Notes: generated by a model not told the origin, from the sequence alone. Shown: positions 1 to 8,692, counted from the first letter of the stretch. The stretch is DNA of 64,000 nt from UBA1479 sp963972065 (GCA_963972065.1 CAXAVJ010000004.1:33099-97098); one strand, 5' to 3'. Program-made: numbers and translations.

Positions 1-34
1 CCATGGTCCGCCAGATGGGATTGGGAGACGCGTC

Positions 35-688
35 ATGACACATTCCGTTGACGTCTTCTGGTCCTACCGCAGCCCCTATTGCTATCTGACCCTGGACCGT
101 TTCCGCGACTGGCAGGAAACCTATGACCTGACCGTGGAAATCCGCCCGGTCTATCCCATGGCCGTGCGCAACCCGGACTTCTTCGCCCAAGTGAACCGTA
201 AGTACCGCACCTATCACACGCCGGATTACCACCGCGTCGGCGAATACCTGGGCATGCCCGTGCGCAAGCCCGTGCCCGACCCCATCGTCATGGACAACGA
301 AAACTACATCATCGCTCCCGACCAACCGCACATCGGCAAGTTCACGCGCGTCGGTGCCGCCGCGCAGAAACGCGGCAAGTGCTTCGCCTTCACGGACGCC
401 ATGATGCGGGTCGTGTGGGATGGCCTAACCGACAACTGGAACACGGACAGCCACTATACCGCCGCCCTAACCAAGGCGGGCCTAGACGCTGCTGAAATCC
501 TGCGCGAGGAAACGGAGAACCGCGACGGCCTCGAGGCCATCATCGCAGACAACCAGGCCGCCTTCGACGCCTCTGACCACTGGGGCGTGCCTTGCATGGT
601 GTTCGACGGTGAAACTTTCTATGGCCAGGACCGCATGGACATCCTGCTGTGGCGTATGAAGCAGAAAGGCTTAGCCGCGCGCGGCTAG
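35..688 (+). CDS. DsbA-family protein, 2-hydroxychromene-2-carboxylate isomerase-like
   Basis: The 217-residue protein has the thioredoxin-fold layout of the HCCA isomerase/kappa-class GST branch of the DsbA family. An N-terminal beta strand is followed by the SYRSPYCYL loop at about residues 10-18, where a CxxC would sit in a true disulfide oxidase. The C-terminal cis-Pro segment GVPCMVFDGE is followed by YGQDRMDIL, typical of the isomerase branch. Known members isomerise hydroxychromene carboxylates in aromatic degradation with glutathione, but this copy has no ring-degradation neighbours, so its substrate is unknown. A GGGAG ribosome site precedes the ATG. Its 3' end overlaps the convergent gene at 671 by 18 bases. 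Confidence 0.85.
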   Translation: MTHSVDVFWSYRSPYCYLTLDRFRDWQETYDLTVEIRPVYPMAVRNPDFFAQVNRKYRTYHTPDYHRVGEYLGMPVRKPVPDPIVMDNENYIIAPDQPHIGKFTRVGAAAQKRGKCFAFTDAMMRVVWDGLTDNWNTDSHYTAALTKAGLDAAEILREETENRDGLEAIIADNQAAFDASDHWGVPCMVFDGETFYGQDRMDILLWRMKQKGLAARG

Positions 689-1273
689 CGCCGCCTCCAG
701 ATCCCGGATGCGGTCGTGCAGCGGCTGTACGGCGCGGGCGACGTCGGCTTCCGTGAAGCGCGGCGTGATGTGCTGGGGGCAGTTCACATCCCAGGCCGTG
801 ATTTCGAACAACACCGCCCGTTCCGGCGTGCCTTCGGCATAATCGGCATCGGTCAGGCGCCGGATCAATTCCGCGTCGTCTTCGACCATGCGCGCCCTGC
901 CCCAGATCTTGATCCGTCGGCGATTGGCGTAATCCATCAAGAAGATGAAGGCCTTGGGATTATCCTCCAGGTTGCCCTGGGTAAGGTACTGTCGGTTGCC
1001 GGAAAAGTCGGCGAAGGCGAGAGTCTTGTCATCCAGAACTTTGAGAAATCCCGGCTTGCCGCCCCGGTGCTGGATATAGGGTTGTCCGTCGGCAGTGGCG
1101 GTCGCCATGTAAAAGGAATCACGAGCCGCAATAAAGGCCGCGAGGTCGTCGGTCACCCGGTCGGCCCAGCCGCCCTTATCCTCCATCCGCGCGTATCCCT
1201 TGCGCGATCCCTTGCGTTCCTGGATCGCCTTCACGGTTTCAGTGAAAGCAACGTCACTGGTGGGCTTGGTCAT
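671..1273 (-). CDS. Pyridoxamine 5'-phosphate oxidase-like flavin protein
   Basis: The 200-residue protein has the split-barrel FMN-binding fold of the PNPOx-like superfamily. The strand MATATADGQPYIQHRGG at about residues 56-72 and the segment FADFSGNRQYLTQGNL at about 88-103 match the larger PNPOx-like proteins that act on small molecules or flavins rather than on vitamin B6. The C-terminus ends in a helical region with PQHITPRF at about 166-173. It is transcribed divergently from the TetR-type gene at 1577. The shared intergenic region carries two related palindromes, so this gene is the likely target of that repressor. The exact substrate cannot be read from sequence. Confidence 0.85.
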   Translation of the reverse strand: MTKPTSDVAFTETVKAIQERKGSRKGYARMEDKGGWADRVTDDLAAFIAARDSFYMATATADGQPYIQHRGGKPGFLKVLDDKTLAFADFSGNRQYLTQGNLEDNPKAFIFLMDYANRRRIKIWGRARMVEDDAELIRRLTDADYAEGTPERAVLFEITAWDVNCPQHITPRFTEADVARAVQPLHDRIRDLEAALAARG

Positions 1274-1378
1274 CTTGACCTCCGAAAGAAGCAGGCCGGC
1301 GCGAACCTGAAATGGCGCTATAGATAATGGACATGGAAGCCTCTCGTAGGCTTGGGGCAGGTACTTTCTTGCTATAAG

Positions 1379-1396
1379 ATAGACAGATCAGTCTAT
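1379..1396. promoter_or_regulatory. TetR-type operator candidate 1 (ATAGAC-N6-GTCTAT)
   Basis: An 18-base near-perfect inverted repeat with arms ATAGAC and GTCTAT lies about 105 bases upstream of the PNPOx-like gene. TetR-family repressors such as NemR bind TAGAC-N-GTCTA sites of this form. A related copy lies at 1546-1562 just before the TetR gene. Confidence 0.6.
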
Positions 1397-1545
1397 ATTG
1401 TCAATTGCCCGCATTATCGCACAGAATTTTAGGGGGATATAATTTATCAAATTGATTTTAATGAATTTTAATCTGGCCAGAAAACAACTGAAAACCAAGA
1501 CATCAGGATATTCTTGCGGAAAAACCGACAATTAAGTACAAACAT

Positions 1546-1562
1546 TAGACAAATCGTTCTAT
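1546..1562. promoter_or_regulatory. TetR-type operator candidate 2
   Basis: TAGACAAATCGTTCTAT here matches TAGACAGATCAGTCTAT at 1380-1396 in 14 of 17 positions. It ends 14 bases before the chosen ATG of the TetR gene, where repressor binding would block initiation. This fits autoregulation. Confidence 0.5.
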
Positions 1563-1576
1563 TTAATAGAGGCCCC

Positions 1577-2140
1577 ATGGCATCGGCGAAACGCGACCAC
1601 CTGATCGACACGGCGCTGCGCCTGTTCGGCCGCGACGGTTATCACGCCGTGGGCATCGACCGGGTGATCGCCGAAGCAGGGGTCGCCCGCATGACCCTCT
1701 ACAATCACTTCAAATCGAAGGACGAACTGATCCTGGCGGTCCTGCACCGGCGCGACGAACGGTTCCGCAACTCGTTCATGCGCCAGGTCGAACGCGCCGC
1801 CCCCGACCCCAAAGGACGGATCCTTGCCACCTTCGATGCCTTGGACACATGGTTCGCCTCCGACGATTTCACCGGCTGCATGTTCATCAATGCCGCCGCC
1901 GAATATTCCGATAAGAACGACCCGATCCACCGCACTGCCCGCGAACACAAGGACTTGGTCGTGGATTATCTCCGCGACCTGGCGTCCAAAGCCGGAGCCA
2001 CCGACCCGGACGACCTCGCCGCCGGATTGGCCCTGCTGACCGAAGGCGCCATCGTCTTGGCCCATGTGGCGGGCCATAAGGACGCTGCCCGCAAGGCCAA
2101 GAAGGCGGCCGAGGTCTTGATCCGCGACGCCGGGCTTTAG
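1577..2140 (+). CDS. TetR/AcrR family transcriptional regulator
   Basis: The 187-residue protein begins MASAKRDHLIDTALRLFGRDG and has a TetR helix-turn-helix at about residues 8-54, with the recognition region GVARMTLYNHFKSKDEL. The rest is the helical ligand and dimer domain. An upstream in-frame ATG at 1514 was rejected because it would translate through the operator-like palindrome at 1546-1562 into a poorly conserved leader. By family it should be a repressor released by a small ligand. The twin palindromes in the gap suggest that it controls itself and the PNPOx-like gene at 671-1273. The ligand is unknown. Confidence 0.9.
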   Translation: MASAKRDHLIDTALRLFGRDGYHAVGIDRVIAEAGVARMTLYNHFKSKDELILAVLHRRDERFRNSFMRQVERAAPDPKGRILATFDALDTWFASDDFTGCMFINAAAEYSDKNDPIHRTAREHKDLVVDYLRDLASKAGATDPDDLAAGLALLTEGAIVLAHVAGHKDAARKAKKAAEVLIRDAGL

Positions 2141-2224
2141 GGCGGCACCCAGCCCCCGGACAACGAACAGATGCCCCGGCGGCGCAGGCTTGCTACCATC
2201 CCGGATCACCAAAGGGGAAATTCC

Positions 2225-2974
2225 ATGCGCCGTTTCACGTTCCTGTCCGTCCTGGCCGCCCTCCTGGCCCTATCCATATCTTCTGCCCGCGCGGCCGAAT
2301 TGACCGTGGCCTTCGCCATCGCCAAGCCGCCCTTCGTCTATGCCACGCAGATCGGCCCGGCGCAGGCCGACGACAAAGGCGGGATCGAGTTGGATATCAT
2401 GAAGGCGGCCCTGGCCCCCCGAGGCCACAGTTTCCAGGCCGTCTATTCGACCTATGATGAGTTGACCGCGCTGGTTCTCGACGGCCGCGCCGATGCCGCC
2501 GCCACCGTGCGCCCGGAAAACCCCAACCTGTTCTATTCCAACGAATTCGTCAGCTTCCACAATGTCGCGGTCACACGCGCAGACGGCCCCACCCCCGCCA
2601 CCATCGCCGACTTGGCCGGGCTCAGCATGGTTGCCTGGGAAGGTGCTACGAAAGACCTGGGCCCGGCATTCTCCGAAGTGGCCGTCACGTCCCCGAACTA
2701 TGCGGAAATGGGCGATCAGAAAGCACAGGTGAAGGCTTTTCTCGACGGCAGGTTCCAGGCCCTGATCATCGACAGCACCATCTTCCGCTATTGGAAAAAG
2801 GTCCTCGGCGGCAAGGCTGCCGATTTCCAGTTTCACTCCCTGTTCGGCGGGCACACGCCCTTTGTCGCTGGCTTCGCCGATGAAACCATCCGCAACGATT
2901 TCAACACGGGCCTGAAGGAAATCCGCCAGAACGGCGTCTACGACGTCCTGTTCAACCGCCACATCGCTGACTAA
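2225..2974 (+). CDS. ABC transporter-type periplasmic substrate-binding protein (family 3)
   Basis: The 249-residue protein starts at the ATG preceded by AAAGGGGAAA. It has a signal peptide of about 20 residues ending SSARA-AEL, followed by the two-lobed solute-binding fold of family 3 (AFAIAKPPFVYA near the mature N-terminus, DGRADAAATVRPENP near residue 90). Members bind amino acids or other small polar solutes in the periplasm. No permease or ATPase lies nearby, so it either serves a distant transporter or acts as an orphan sensor or binding protein. It converges on the MFS gene at 2987 with only 12 bases between stops. Confidence 0.8.
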   Translation: MRRFTFLSVLAALLALSISSARAAELTVAFAIAKPPFVYATQIGPAQADDKGGIELDIMKAALAPRGHSFQAVYSTYDELTALVLDGRADAAATVRPENPNLFYSNEFVSFHNVAVTRADGPTPATIADLAGLSMVAWEGATKDLGPAFSEVAVTSPNYAEMGDQKAQVKAFLDGRFQALIIDSTIFRYWKKVLGGKAADFQFHSLFGGHTPFVAGFADETIRNDFNTGLKEIRQNGVYDVLFNRHIAD

Positions 2975-2986
2975 GACCGAGTGGCC

Positions 2987-4216
2987 TCAATCCTTGACCG
3001 AATTCGGTTCAGAATTGGGGATCGCCAGAACCATCAGATTGGCGATCAGGATCGTCCCCGCCAACAGGTAGAACACGGCCGTCAGGCCCCAGGTGTCGGC
3101 GATCAGGCCGCATAAGGGCGGCAGGGCGAAGTTGAAGGCCGATTGTGTTCCGAACAAAAGGCTCATGGAACTACCGGACAGGTGCGGCGGCGTGATGTCC
3201 ATCATCCAGCTGTGCATCACCGGCCGCGCGGCATAAAGCGCGAAGCCCAAGATCGACACGCCGACGATCAGCATCATCTGATTGTCCAGCAGCGTGATGA
3301 CCGCGAGCACGATGGTCGTCCCGGTAAAGCCCGCCATGACCACGGGCCGCCGGCCCGAGCGATCGGACCAGATGCCCGCCAGCGGGGTCGCGATCAGACC
3401 GCCGAGCTGCATCGCCATAAGGGTCGCCCCCACCGCCGTCGGCGCCAAATGCATTTCGTCCGCCAGGTAAAGCGGCAGGAACATGAGCAGCCCCATGAGC
3501 GTCATCGTGCGGAACCCGGACATGACGCAAAGCGCGACCACCCAGCGGTTCTTCAACAGCTTTTTGAGGCCGTCCAGGTAGTCCGTGCCGCTCAACTTCG
3601 CCTTGCCCGGTGCGTCGTTGGTGGCTTTGTCTCGGGCATTGAGGGTCAAAAGCAGTAAAAGCGCGATGACGAACACGGGGATCGACGCCACAACCGAGGC
3701 CTCGCGCCAACCGAGCCAGACCAATAGGAAGCCGGCCGCCAAGGGGGCGATGGCGTCACCGACGCTGGCCCCCAGCGCATGCAGGGAAAGCGCATAGCCC
3801 TTCTTGTTCGGAAAGGCCGACGACAGGTAGGAAATTGCCGGCGGGTGCCACAGGTTGTTGGTCGCCCCGATGAACGCCAGCAGCACGAACAAGGACCAGA
3901 ACCCGTTCGCCCATTTCATGGCGGCCAGCGCCAGGGCGCCGATCACCAACGCGATGACCTGAAGGAACACGCGCCGGCCGACCAGGTCGACTATCGCCCC
4001 CGAGCCGAAATTGGCGATGAAACTGAACAGGTGGAACGAGGTCAGGATCAGGCCCGCCTCGGTATAACTGATACCCAGGTCCTGGCGCAGCCAGGGCACC
4101 ATCAGGTAATAAACCGCGATAATCCAATGGGTTCCGCCGTGACCCAGGCCGATCATCCAGGCCGGCCATTGCTGGCGCAGGGGGATTCCGGTCCATCTCT
4201 CGATCGCTGCACCCAT
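2987..4216 (-). CDS. MFS transporter
   Basis: A 409-residue protein with about 12 hydrophobic segments and the loop-2 signature GAIVDLVGRRVFLQ near residues 75-90 of the major facilitator superfamily. A second, similar loop (GIWSDRSGRRPVV) begins the C-terminal half. The start was set at the ATG following AGGGAGGACGGGCA; the longer upstream reading lacks a ribosome site. The substrate is unknown, with the cytoplasmic-membrane permeases of organic acids or drugs as the nearest possibilities. The gene is divergent from the crotonase at 4395, and the gap carries a TTGTATACAA palindrome 57 bases before the start, suggesting GntR-type control. Confidence 0.85.
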   Translation of the reverse strand: MGAAIERWTGIPLRQQWPAWMIGLGHGGTHWIIAVYYLMVPWLRQDLGISYTEAGLILTSFHLFSFIANFGSGAIVDLVGRRVFLQVIALVIGALALAAMKWANGFWSLFVLLAFIGATNNLWHPPAISYLSSAFPNKKGYALSLHALGASVGDAIAPLAAGFLLVWLGWREASVVASIPVFVIALLLLLTLNARDKATNDAPGKAKLSGTDYLDGLKKLLKNRWVVALCVMSGFRTMTLMGLLMFLPLYLADEMHLAPTAVGATLMAMQLGGLIATPLAGIWSDRSGRRPVVMAGFTGTTIVLAVITLLDNQMMLIVGVSILGFALYAARPVMHSWMMDITPPHLSGSSMSLLFGTQSAFNFALPPLCGLIADTWGLTAVFYLLAGTILIANLMVLAIPNSEPNSVKD

Positions 4217-4271
4217 TGCCCGTCCTCCCTGATGAAACCGCATTGAATCCGGGGACCGGCGGCGGTTAGTG

Positions 4272-4283
4272 ATTGTATACAAA
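4272..4283. promoter_or_regulatory. GntR-type operator candidate ATTGTATACAAA
   Basis: The perfect 10-base palindrome TTGTATACAA (4273-4282) sits in the divergent promoter region between the MFS gene and the crotonase operon. Related palindromes lie at 29525, 49072, 52179 and 60679. The form is typical of FadR-subfamily GntR operators. Confidence 0.55.
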
Positions 4284-4394
4284 GGCCGGTCAATTTACCC
4301 TGTCGCCTTGCGCTTTAACAAGCTGGACCATGGCCCGCAAAGATCGGCAGCCTGGTCCGCCAATGAAAACAAAGAGGACTTAGAGGAACCACCC

Positions 4395-5204
4395 ATGGAC
4401 GGATTTACGATGGACGGCGTCACGGATCAGTTGGTTGTCGAAAAAAAGGACGGAGTCGGCTACATCCGATTCGACAATCAGGCCAAGAAGAATGCCATGA
4501 CCTTCGAGATGTGGCGCGACCTGCCGGCCGTGCTGGATGATTTCCTGGCAGACGACGCCGTGCGCGTGGTGGTCGTTTCCGGCGAGGGCGGCGGTGCCTT
4601 CTGCGCCGGGGCCGACATTTCCCAATTCGCGAAGAACCGGTCGTCCGAGGACGGTGTGAAAATCTACAACGCCGCCACGGAAAAAGCGTCGGAACGCCTG
4701 CGCGAATTTCCCAAGCCGACCATCGCCAAGATCGAAGGCCCCTGCGTCGGCGGCGGCGTCGGCCTGGCCACCTGCTGCGATATCCGCATCGCCGAGGAAA
4801 ACGCCATCTTCGCCGTGCCCGCGGCCAAGCTCGGCCTGGGCTATCGCGTCGATGGCCTGAAACCCTTCGTCGATCTGATCGGCCCGTCCTACGCCAAGGA
4901 AATCTTCTATACCGCGCGCAAGTTCACGGCGGCGGAGATGAAGGAAATCGGCTTCGTCAACCGGATCGTGCCGAAGGCGGAACTGGACGACTACGTTGCC
5001 GACTACACCCGCCGCATCGTCGAGAACGCACCGCTGACCATCAAGGCGGTCAAGGTGGTCGTCGCCGAAAGCCTGAAGGACGACGGCCTGCGCGATCTCG
5101 ATCTCTGCGCCCAGGTGGTCAAGGACTGCTTCGATTCCGCCGACTACAAGGAAGGCCGCACGGCCTTCATGGAAAAGCGCAAGCCCCAGTTCAAAGGCCA
5201 ATAA
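4395..5204 (+). CDS. Enoyl-CoA hydratase/isomerase (crotonase) family protein
   Basis: The 269-residue protein begins at the ATG after AGAGGAACCACCC. The crotonase oxyanion-hole signatures are present: GGGAFCAGADIS at about residues 68-79 and GPCVGGGVGLATCCDIR at about 119-135. Both glutamates of classic hydratases are replaced: GGGVGL stands for GGG-x-EL and VPAAKLGLG for QPEI. Simple hydration by the textbook mechanism is therefore doubtful, and another crotonase reaction such as isomerisation or decarboxylation is possible. It leads a same-strand run with the ketopantoate-reductase-like gene four bases downstream, then PrpD-like and 6PGDH-like genes. Confidence 0.85.
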   Translation: MDGFTMDGVTDQLVVEKKDGVGYIRFDNQAKKNAMTFEMWRDLPAVLDDFLADDAVRVVVVSGEGGGAFCAGADISQFAKNRSSEDGVKIYNAATEKASERLREFPKPTIAKIEGPCVGGGVGLATCCDIRIAEENAIFAVPAAKLGLGYRVDGLKPFVDLIGPSYAKEIFYTARKFTAAEMKEIGFVNRIVPKAELDDYVADYTRRIVENAPLTIKAVKVVVAESLKDDGLRDLDLCAQVVKDCFDSADYKEGRTAFMEKRKPQFKGQ

Positions 5205-5207
5205 AAG

Positions 5208-6125
5208 ATGCGCATAGCCATCATGGCCGCCGGCGGTGTCGGCGGATACTTCGGCGCTCGCTTGGCCGCCGCCGGTCACGACGTGCATTTCCTTGCCCGC
5301 GGCGCCCACCTGAAGGCCATTCGCGAGGGCGGCCTGCGGGTATCCAGCGACAAAGGTGATATCCATCTGAAGGATGTCTCCGTGACCGACGACCCGGCCG
5401 AGATCGGCCAGGTCGATACGGTTTTGTTCGCGGTCAAGCTGTGGGATACGGAAGCCAGCGCCGACCAGTGCAAACCGCTGCTCGGTCCCGACACCCTGGT
5501 CGTGCCGTTCCAGAACGGGGTGCGCAGCATCGCCGTTCTGTCAGAACGCCTGGGCGCCGATCATGTCGCGGGCGGCGTCGCCCATATCGCCGCCGTCATC
5601 GGCGAGCCGGGCCTGATCAAGCACACGGGCACCATGGCGCGCATGACCATCGGTGAGCGCGACGGCACCGTCACCCCCCGCATCGAGGCGCTCAAGGCCG
5701 CGTTCGAAGACGGCGGCTTCGACCATGCCATCTCGCCCGACATCACCCGCTCGATCTGGGAGAAGTTCATCTTCCTGTCCTGCCTGAGCGGCCTCACGTC
5801 CCTATGCCGCCAGCCGGCGGGGCCGATCCGGGAAAACCCGGAATCCCGTGCCCTGTTCGAAGCAGCGATCCATGAGACCGCCGCCGTCGGCCGGGCCGAG
5901 GGCGTGCCCTTGCCCGAGGGCACGGAGGCCAAGACCATCGGCTTCCTCGACGGCCTGCCCGCCGTCATGAAGGCCTCCATGTTCCACGACCTGGAAGCCG
6001 GACGACGGCTTGAGTTGCCCTGGCTGAGCGGCGAAGTGGTGCGTCTCGGCCGCAAACACGGCATCCCGACGCCGGTCCATGCCGCCGTGCTGGGCGCCCT
6101 GACCTTCTACGCCGACGGCGCCTGA
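5208..6125 (+). CDS. Ketopantoate reductase (ApbA/PanE) family oxidoreductase
   Basis: The 305-residue protein opens with the Rossmann motif MAAGGVGGYFGARLAAAG (GxGxxG at about residues 6-13) and continues with FAVKLWDT and PFQNGV, both characteristic of 2-dehydropantoate 2-reductases. The C-terminal helical domain carries the SIWEKFIFLS segment that contributes the catalytic Lys. Family members reduce 2-oxo acids with NADPH. Its catabolic setting between a crotonase and a PrpD-like gene, and a second family member at 9750, argue against a simple role in pantothenate synthesis. Only three bases separate it from the upstream stop, so it is translationally linked. Confidence 0.85.
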   Translation: MRIAIMAAGGVGGYFGARLAAAGHDVHFLARGAHLKAIREGGLRVSSDKGDIHLKDVSVTDDPAEIGQVDTVLFAVKLWDTEASADQCKPLLGPDTLVVPFQNGVRSIAVLSERLGADHVAGGVAHIAAVIGEPGLIKHTGTMARMTIGERDGTVTPRIEALKAAFEDGGFDHAISPDITRSIWEKFIFLSCLSGLTSLCRQPAGPIRENPESRALFEAAIHETAAVGRAEGVPLPEGTEAKTIGFLDGLPAVMKASMFHDLEAGRRLELPWLSGEVVRLGRKHGIPTPVHAAVLGALTFYADGA

Positions 6126-6158
6126 ACACGACCCACCAACTCTGGGAGGAGAACCGCC

Positions 6159-7553
6159 ATGTCCACCCTTGAAAATTCGGCCCTCTGGCCGTTCGCGAAA
6201 TACGCCGCCGACCTGTCCCCGGACGACCTGCCGGCGGATGCCCTGCACGCCGCCAAGCGCTGCCTGCTCGACTGGTTCGCGGCCGCCCTGCCCGGCACAG
6301 TGATCGAACCGGCGACCCTGCTGACGGCGGCGTTCAAGGACTGCATCGGGCGCGGCGGGGCCAGGCTTTATCCTTCCGGCGACACGACGGACGCGCGCAC
6401 GGCCGCCTTCATCAACGGCGCGGCGTCCCACACCGTTGAATTCGACGACATCTACCGCAACGCCCTCTACCATCCGGGCGTGCCGGTGATCTCGGCGGCG
6501 CTCGCCATCGCCCAAGCACGGGGCGTCAGCGGCGCCCGGCTGCTGACCGGGATCGTCGCCGGCTACGAGGTCTCGAACCGGCTGGGGGCGGCCGCCAATC
6601 CGGCCCATTACGAATTCTGGCACACCACCGGCACCATCGGCACCTTCGGGGCCGCCGCCGCCGCCGCCAACATCCTGGGCCTCAGCGCCGAACAGACCCT
6701 GCATGCCCTGGCCAACGCGGGCACCCTGGCGGCGGGGTTGCAACAGGCGTTCCGCGCCGACGCCATGGCCAAGCCCCTGCACGGCGCCCATGCGGCGGAA
6801 CGGGGCGTCACCGTGGCCCTGGCCGCCGAACAGGGCGTGACGGGGGCACCCGACATCCTGGAAGGCCCGCGCGGCTTCGGCAACGCCATGTGCCTGAACG
6901 GCCTGGCCGATGCGCAGCCTGACTGGGCCCGCGCGGCGGAAACGCTGGGCCGGGATTATCTGATCAAGCAGACCACGACGAAGAACCATTCCGCCTGCGG
7001 CCATGTCCATGCCGCCGTCGACAGCGTTCTGCTGCTGGCCCGCGAACACGGCCTGACATCCGACACGGTGAAGGAAATCCGCGTCGGCAGCTATCAGAAG
7101 GCCGAGGAAATCTGCGGCAACACCAATCCGCAGACGGCGTTCGAGGCGAAGTTCTCCCTGGTCTACTGCTGCGCCGCCGCCCTGTTGTGGGGCAGCGTGC
7201 GCATGGCCGCCTTCACCCCGGACCGGTTGCAGGATAAGGCCGTGCGCGAGTTGATGACCCGCATCACCCTGACCACGGACCCGGAATGCCAGGGCAATTT
7301 CCCGGGCCTGCGCTCGGCCAAGGTCGAGATCGAAACCACCGACGGCCGCGTCGTCAGCCATTACGCGCCGACCCGTAAGGGCGACCCGGACGCGCCGCTG
7401 AGCGACATGGAGCTTGAGGACAAGTACCGCGACCTGGCCTCGGCCGTGCTGGGGGCGGACGGGGCGGAAAGCCTGCTCGCCGCCATCTGGTCCATCGACG
7501 CCCTGGACAGCGCCCGTGATCTGGTCTCCGCCCCGGCCCAGGCCGCGCAATAG
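6159..7553 (+). CDS. MmgE/PrpD family protein
   Basis: The 464-residue protein matches the MmgE/PrpD family along its length: an N-terminal all-helical domain with INGAASHTVEFDDIYR at about residues 86-101 and HPGVPVISAALAIAQ just after it, then a C-terminal alpha/beta domain beginning near the TKNHSACGHVHAAVD region. The family contains 2-methylcitrate dehydratase, cis-aconitate decarboxylase and iminodisuccinate epimerase, so the reaction on a di- or tricarboxylate cannot be fixed. A good GGGAGGAG site precedes the ATG. It is the third gene of the + strand run and ends two bases before the next start. Confidence 0.85.
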   Translation: MSTLENSALWPFAKYAADLSPDDLPADALHAAKRCLLDWFAAALPGTVIEPATLLTAAFKDCIGRGGARLYPSGDTTDARTAAFINGAASHTVEFDDIYRNALYHPGVPVISAALAIAQARGVSGARLLTGIVAGYEVSNRLGAAANPAHYEFWHTTGTIGTFGAAAAAANILGLSAEQTLHALANAGTLAAGLQQAFRADAMAKPLHGAHAAERGVTVALAAEQGVTGAPDILEGPRGFGNAMCLNGLADAQPDWARAAETLGRDYLIKQTTTKNHSACGHVHAAVDSVLLLAREHGLTSDTVKEIRVGSYQKAEEICGNTNPQTAFEAKFSLVYCCAAALLWGSVRMAAFTPDRLQDKAVRELMTRITLTTDPECQGNFPGLRSAKVEIETTDGRVVSHYAPTRKGDPDAPLSDMELEDKYRDLASAVLGADGAESLLAAIWSIDALDSARDLVSAPAQAAQ

Positions 7554-7554
7554 C

Positions 7555-8423
7555 ATGACCGCCCGCAACGCGCCGCGCCTGGGCTTCATCGGCTTCGGCG
7601 AGGCCGGGCCCCTGATCGCCAAGGGCCTGCTCGCGGCGGGCCTGCCGGCGCCCATCACCGCCCGCGATCTCCGCGGCCGGCGGTCGAGGGCGTGACCATG
7701 GCCGCCAGTATCGCCGATCTGGTCGCCGCATCGGACATCATCCTATCCACCGTGACCGCGACGGAAGCCCTGGAAGTCGCCCGGGAAGCAGCCCAAACCT
7801 TGAAGGCCGGGCAGATCTACATGGACCTCAACTCGACCTCGCCCATGGTCAAGCAGCAGATCGCCGAGGTCGTCAATCCGACGGGGGCCCGCTTCGTCGA
7901 GGTCGCGGTCATGGACGGCGTGCCCGGCAAGAACGAAAAGGTGCCCATGCTGCTGGTCGGCACGGCGGCCAAGGACGTGATCGAGGCCTTCACCCCCTAC
8001 GGCGTCAACATGCGGGAGTTCGGCACGGAATACGGCCGGGCGGCGGCAACCAAGATGTTCCGCTCCGTCCTGGTCAAGGGCATGGAGGCGTTGCTGCAGG
8101 AATGCGTCCTGGGGGCCGAGACCTATGGCGTGGCGGACGAGGTATTCCAGTCCATGAACCGCAGCTACGCCGGCAAGAACTTCGACGACCTGGCCCATTT
8201 CCTGATCGGGCGCACGGCGATCCATGGCGCCCGCCGGGGGCATGAACTGGAAGAAGCCGCCGATACCCTGCGCGCCCTGGGCTACGACGCCTTCATGTGC
8301 GACGGCGGGGCCAAGCGCCTGAAGTGGCTGTCCGAATTCGGCTTCAAGGAAGACTACGGCGACACGGCACCCGAGGATTACCGCGAGGTGTTCGCGGAGT
8401 TGCAGAAGCGACGGAAGACCTAG
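7555..8423 (+). pseudogene. 6-phosphogluconate dehydrogenase-like NAD-binding protein (DUF1932), frameshifted
   Basis: The N-terminal Rossmann segment MTARNAPRLGFIGFGEAG starts at 7555 but its frame ends at a TGA at about 7693. The rest (VEGVTMAASIADLVAASDIILSTVTATEA onward) continues in another frame to 8423. The C-terminal part has the DUF1932 pattern AATKMFRSVLVKGMEALLQE. Compared with relatives, the join near 7665-7690 is also short, so a small deletion that is not a multiple of three is likely. Members are NAD(P)-dependent dehydrogenases of 3-hydroxy acids. A sequencing error would restore a gene of about 290 residues, while a real lesion would leave a broken gene in the operon. Confidence 0.7.
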
Positions 8424-8440
8424 AAAGGATTGGGCGTCCC

Positions 8441-8692
8441 ATGGACCCCATCAGTCTGATGATCGTGATCAGCATCGGCAACGTGGTCGCCTGGCTGGCC
8501 GCGATCTACACCAAGAACGGCACCCGCGCCCTGCTACGCAACGTCATCACCTGTTCCGCCGGCGCCATCATCGTCAGCTACCTGGCGTCGTTCCTGATCC
8601 CCGACTTCCAGGCGGTCTGGCTGATCCTCAGTGCTTTTGCAGGGGCCGTCGGTGTGCTGTTCATCCGGCGGCGGCCTTCTCCTTCGGCTTAA
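8441..8692 (+). CDS. Small three-helix membrane protein, unknown function
   Basis: An 83-residue protein with three hydrophobic segments at about residues 5-22, 31-50 and 55-75, and a basic C-terminus FIRRRPSPSA. The start is the ATG at MDPISLMIVI. It follows the frameshifted dehydrogenase by 17 bases and may be cotranscribed. I do not recognise the family. It overlaps the end of the convergent LDH2-like gene by four bases. Confidence 0.55.
   Translation: MDPISLMIVISIGNVVAWLAAIYTKNGTRALLRNVITCSAGAIIVSYLASFLIPDFQAVWLILSAFAGAVGVLFIRRRPSPSA

Larger units (their letters stand above)
1274..1576. other. Divergent intergenic region between PNPOx-like and TetR genes
   Basis: This 303-base gap is AT-rich relative to its flanks. 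Apart from the two TetR-type palindromes and probable back-to-back promoters I see no gene or repeat in it. No clear -35/-10 pair can be fixed by eye. Confidence 0.6.

Noticed and set aside
671..688. Overlap of the two convergent genes as a frameshift artefact
   Set aside because: Both C-termini look natural in length, and an 18-base tail overlap of convergent genes is common.
5802..7658. 618-codon open frame on the - strand opposite the PrpD-like and ketopantoate-reductase-like genes
   Set aside because: Its protein is an antisense shadow rich in Gly, Arg and Ala without any family motif, and the + strand genes are well supported.
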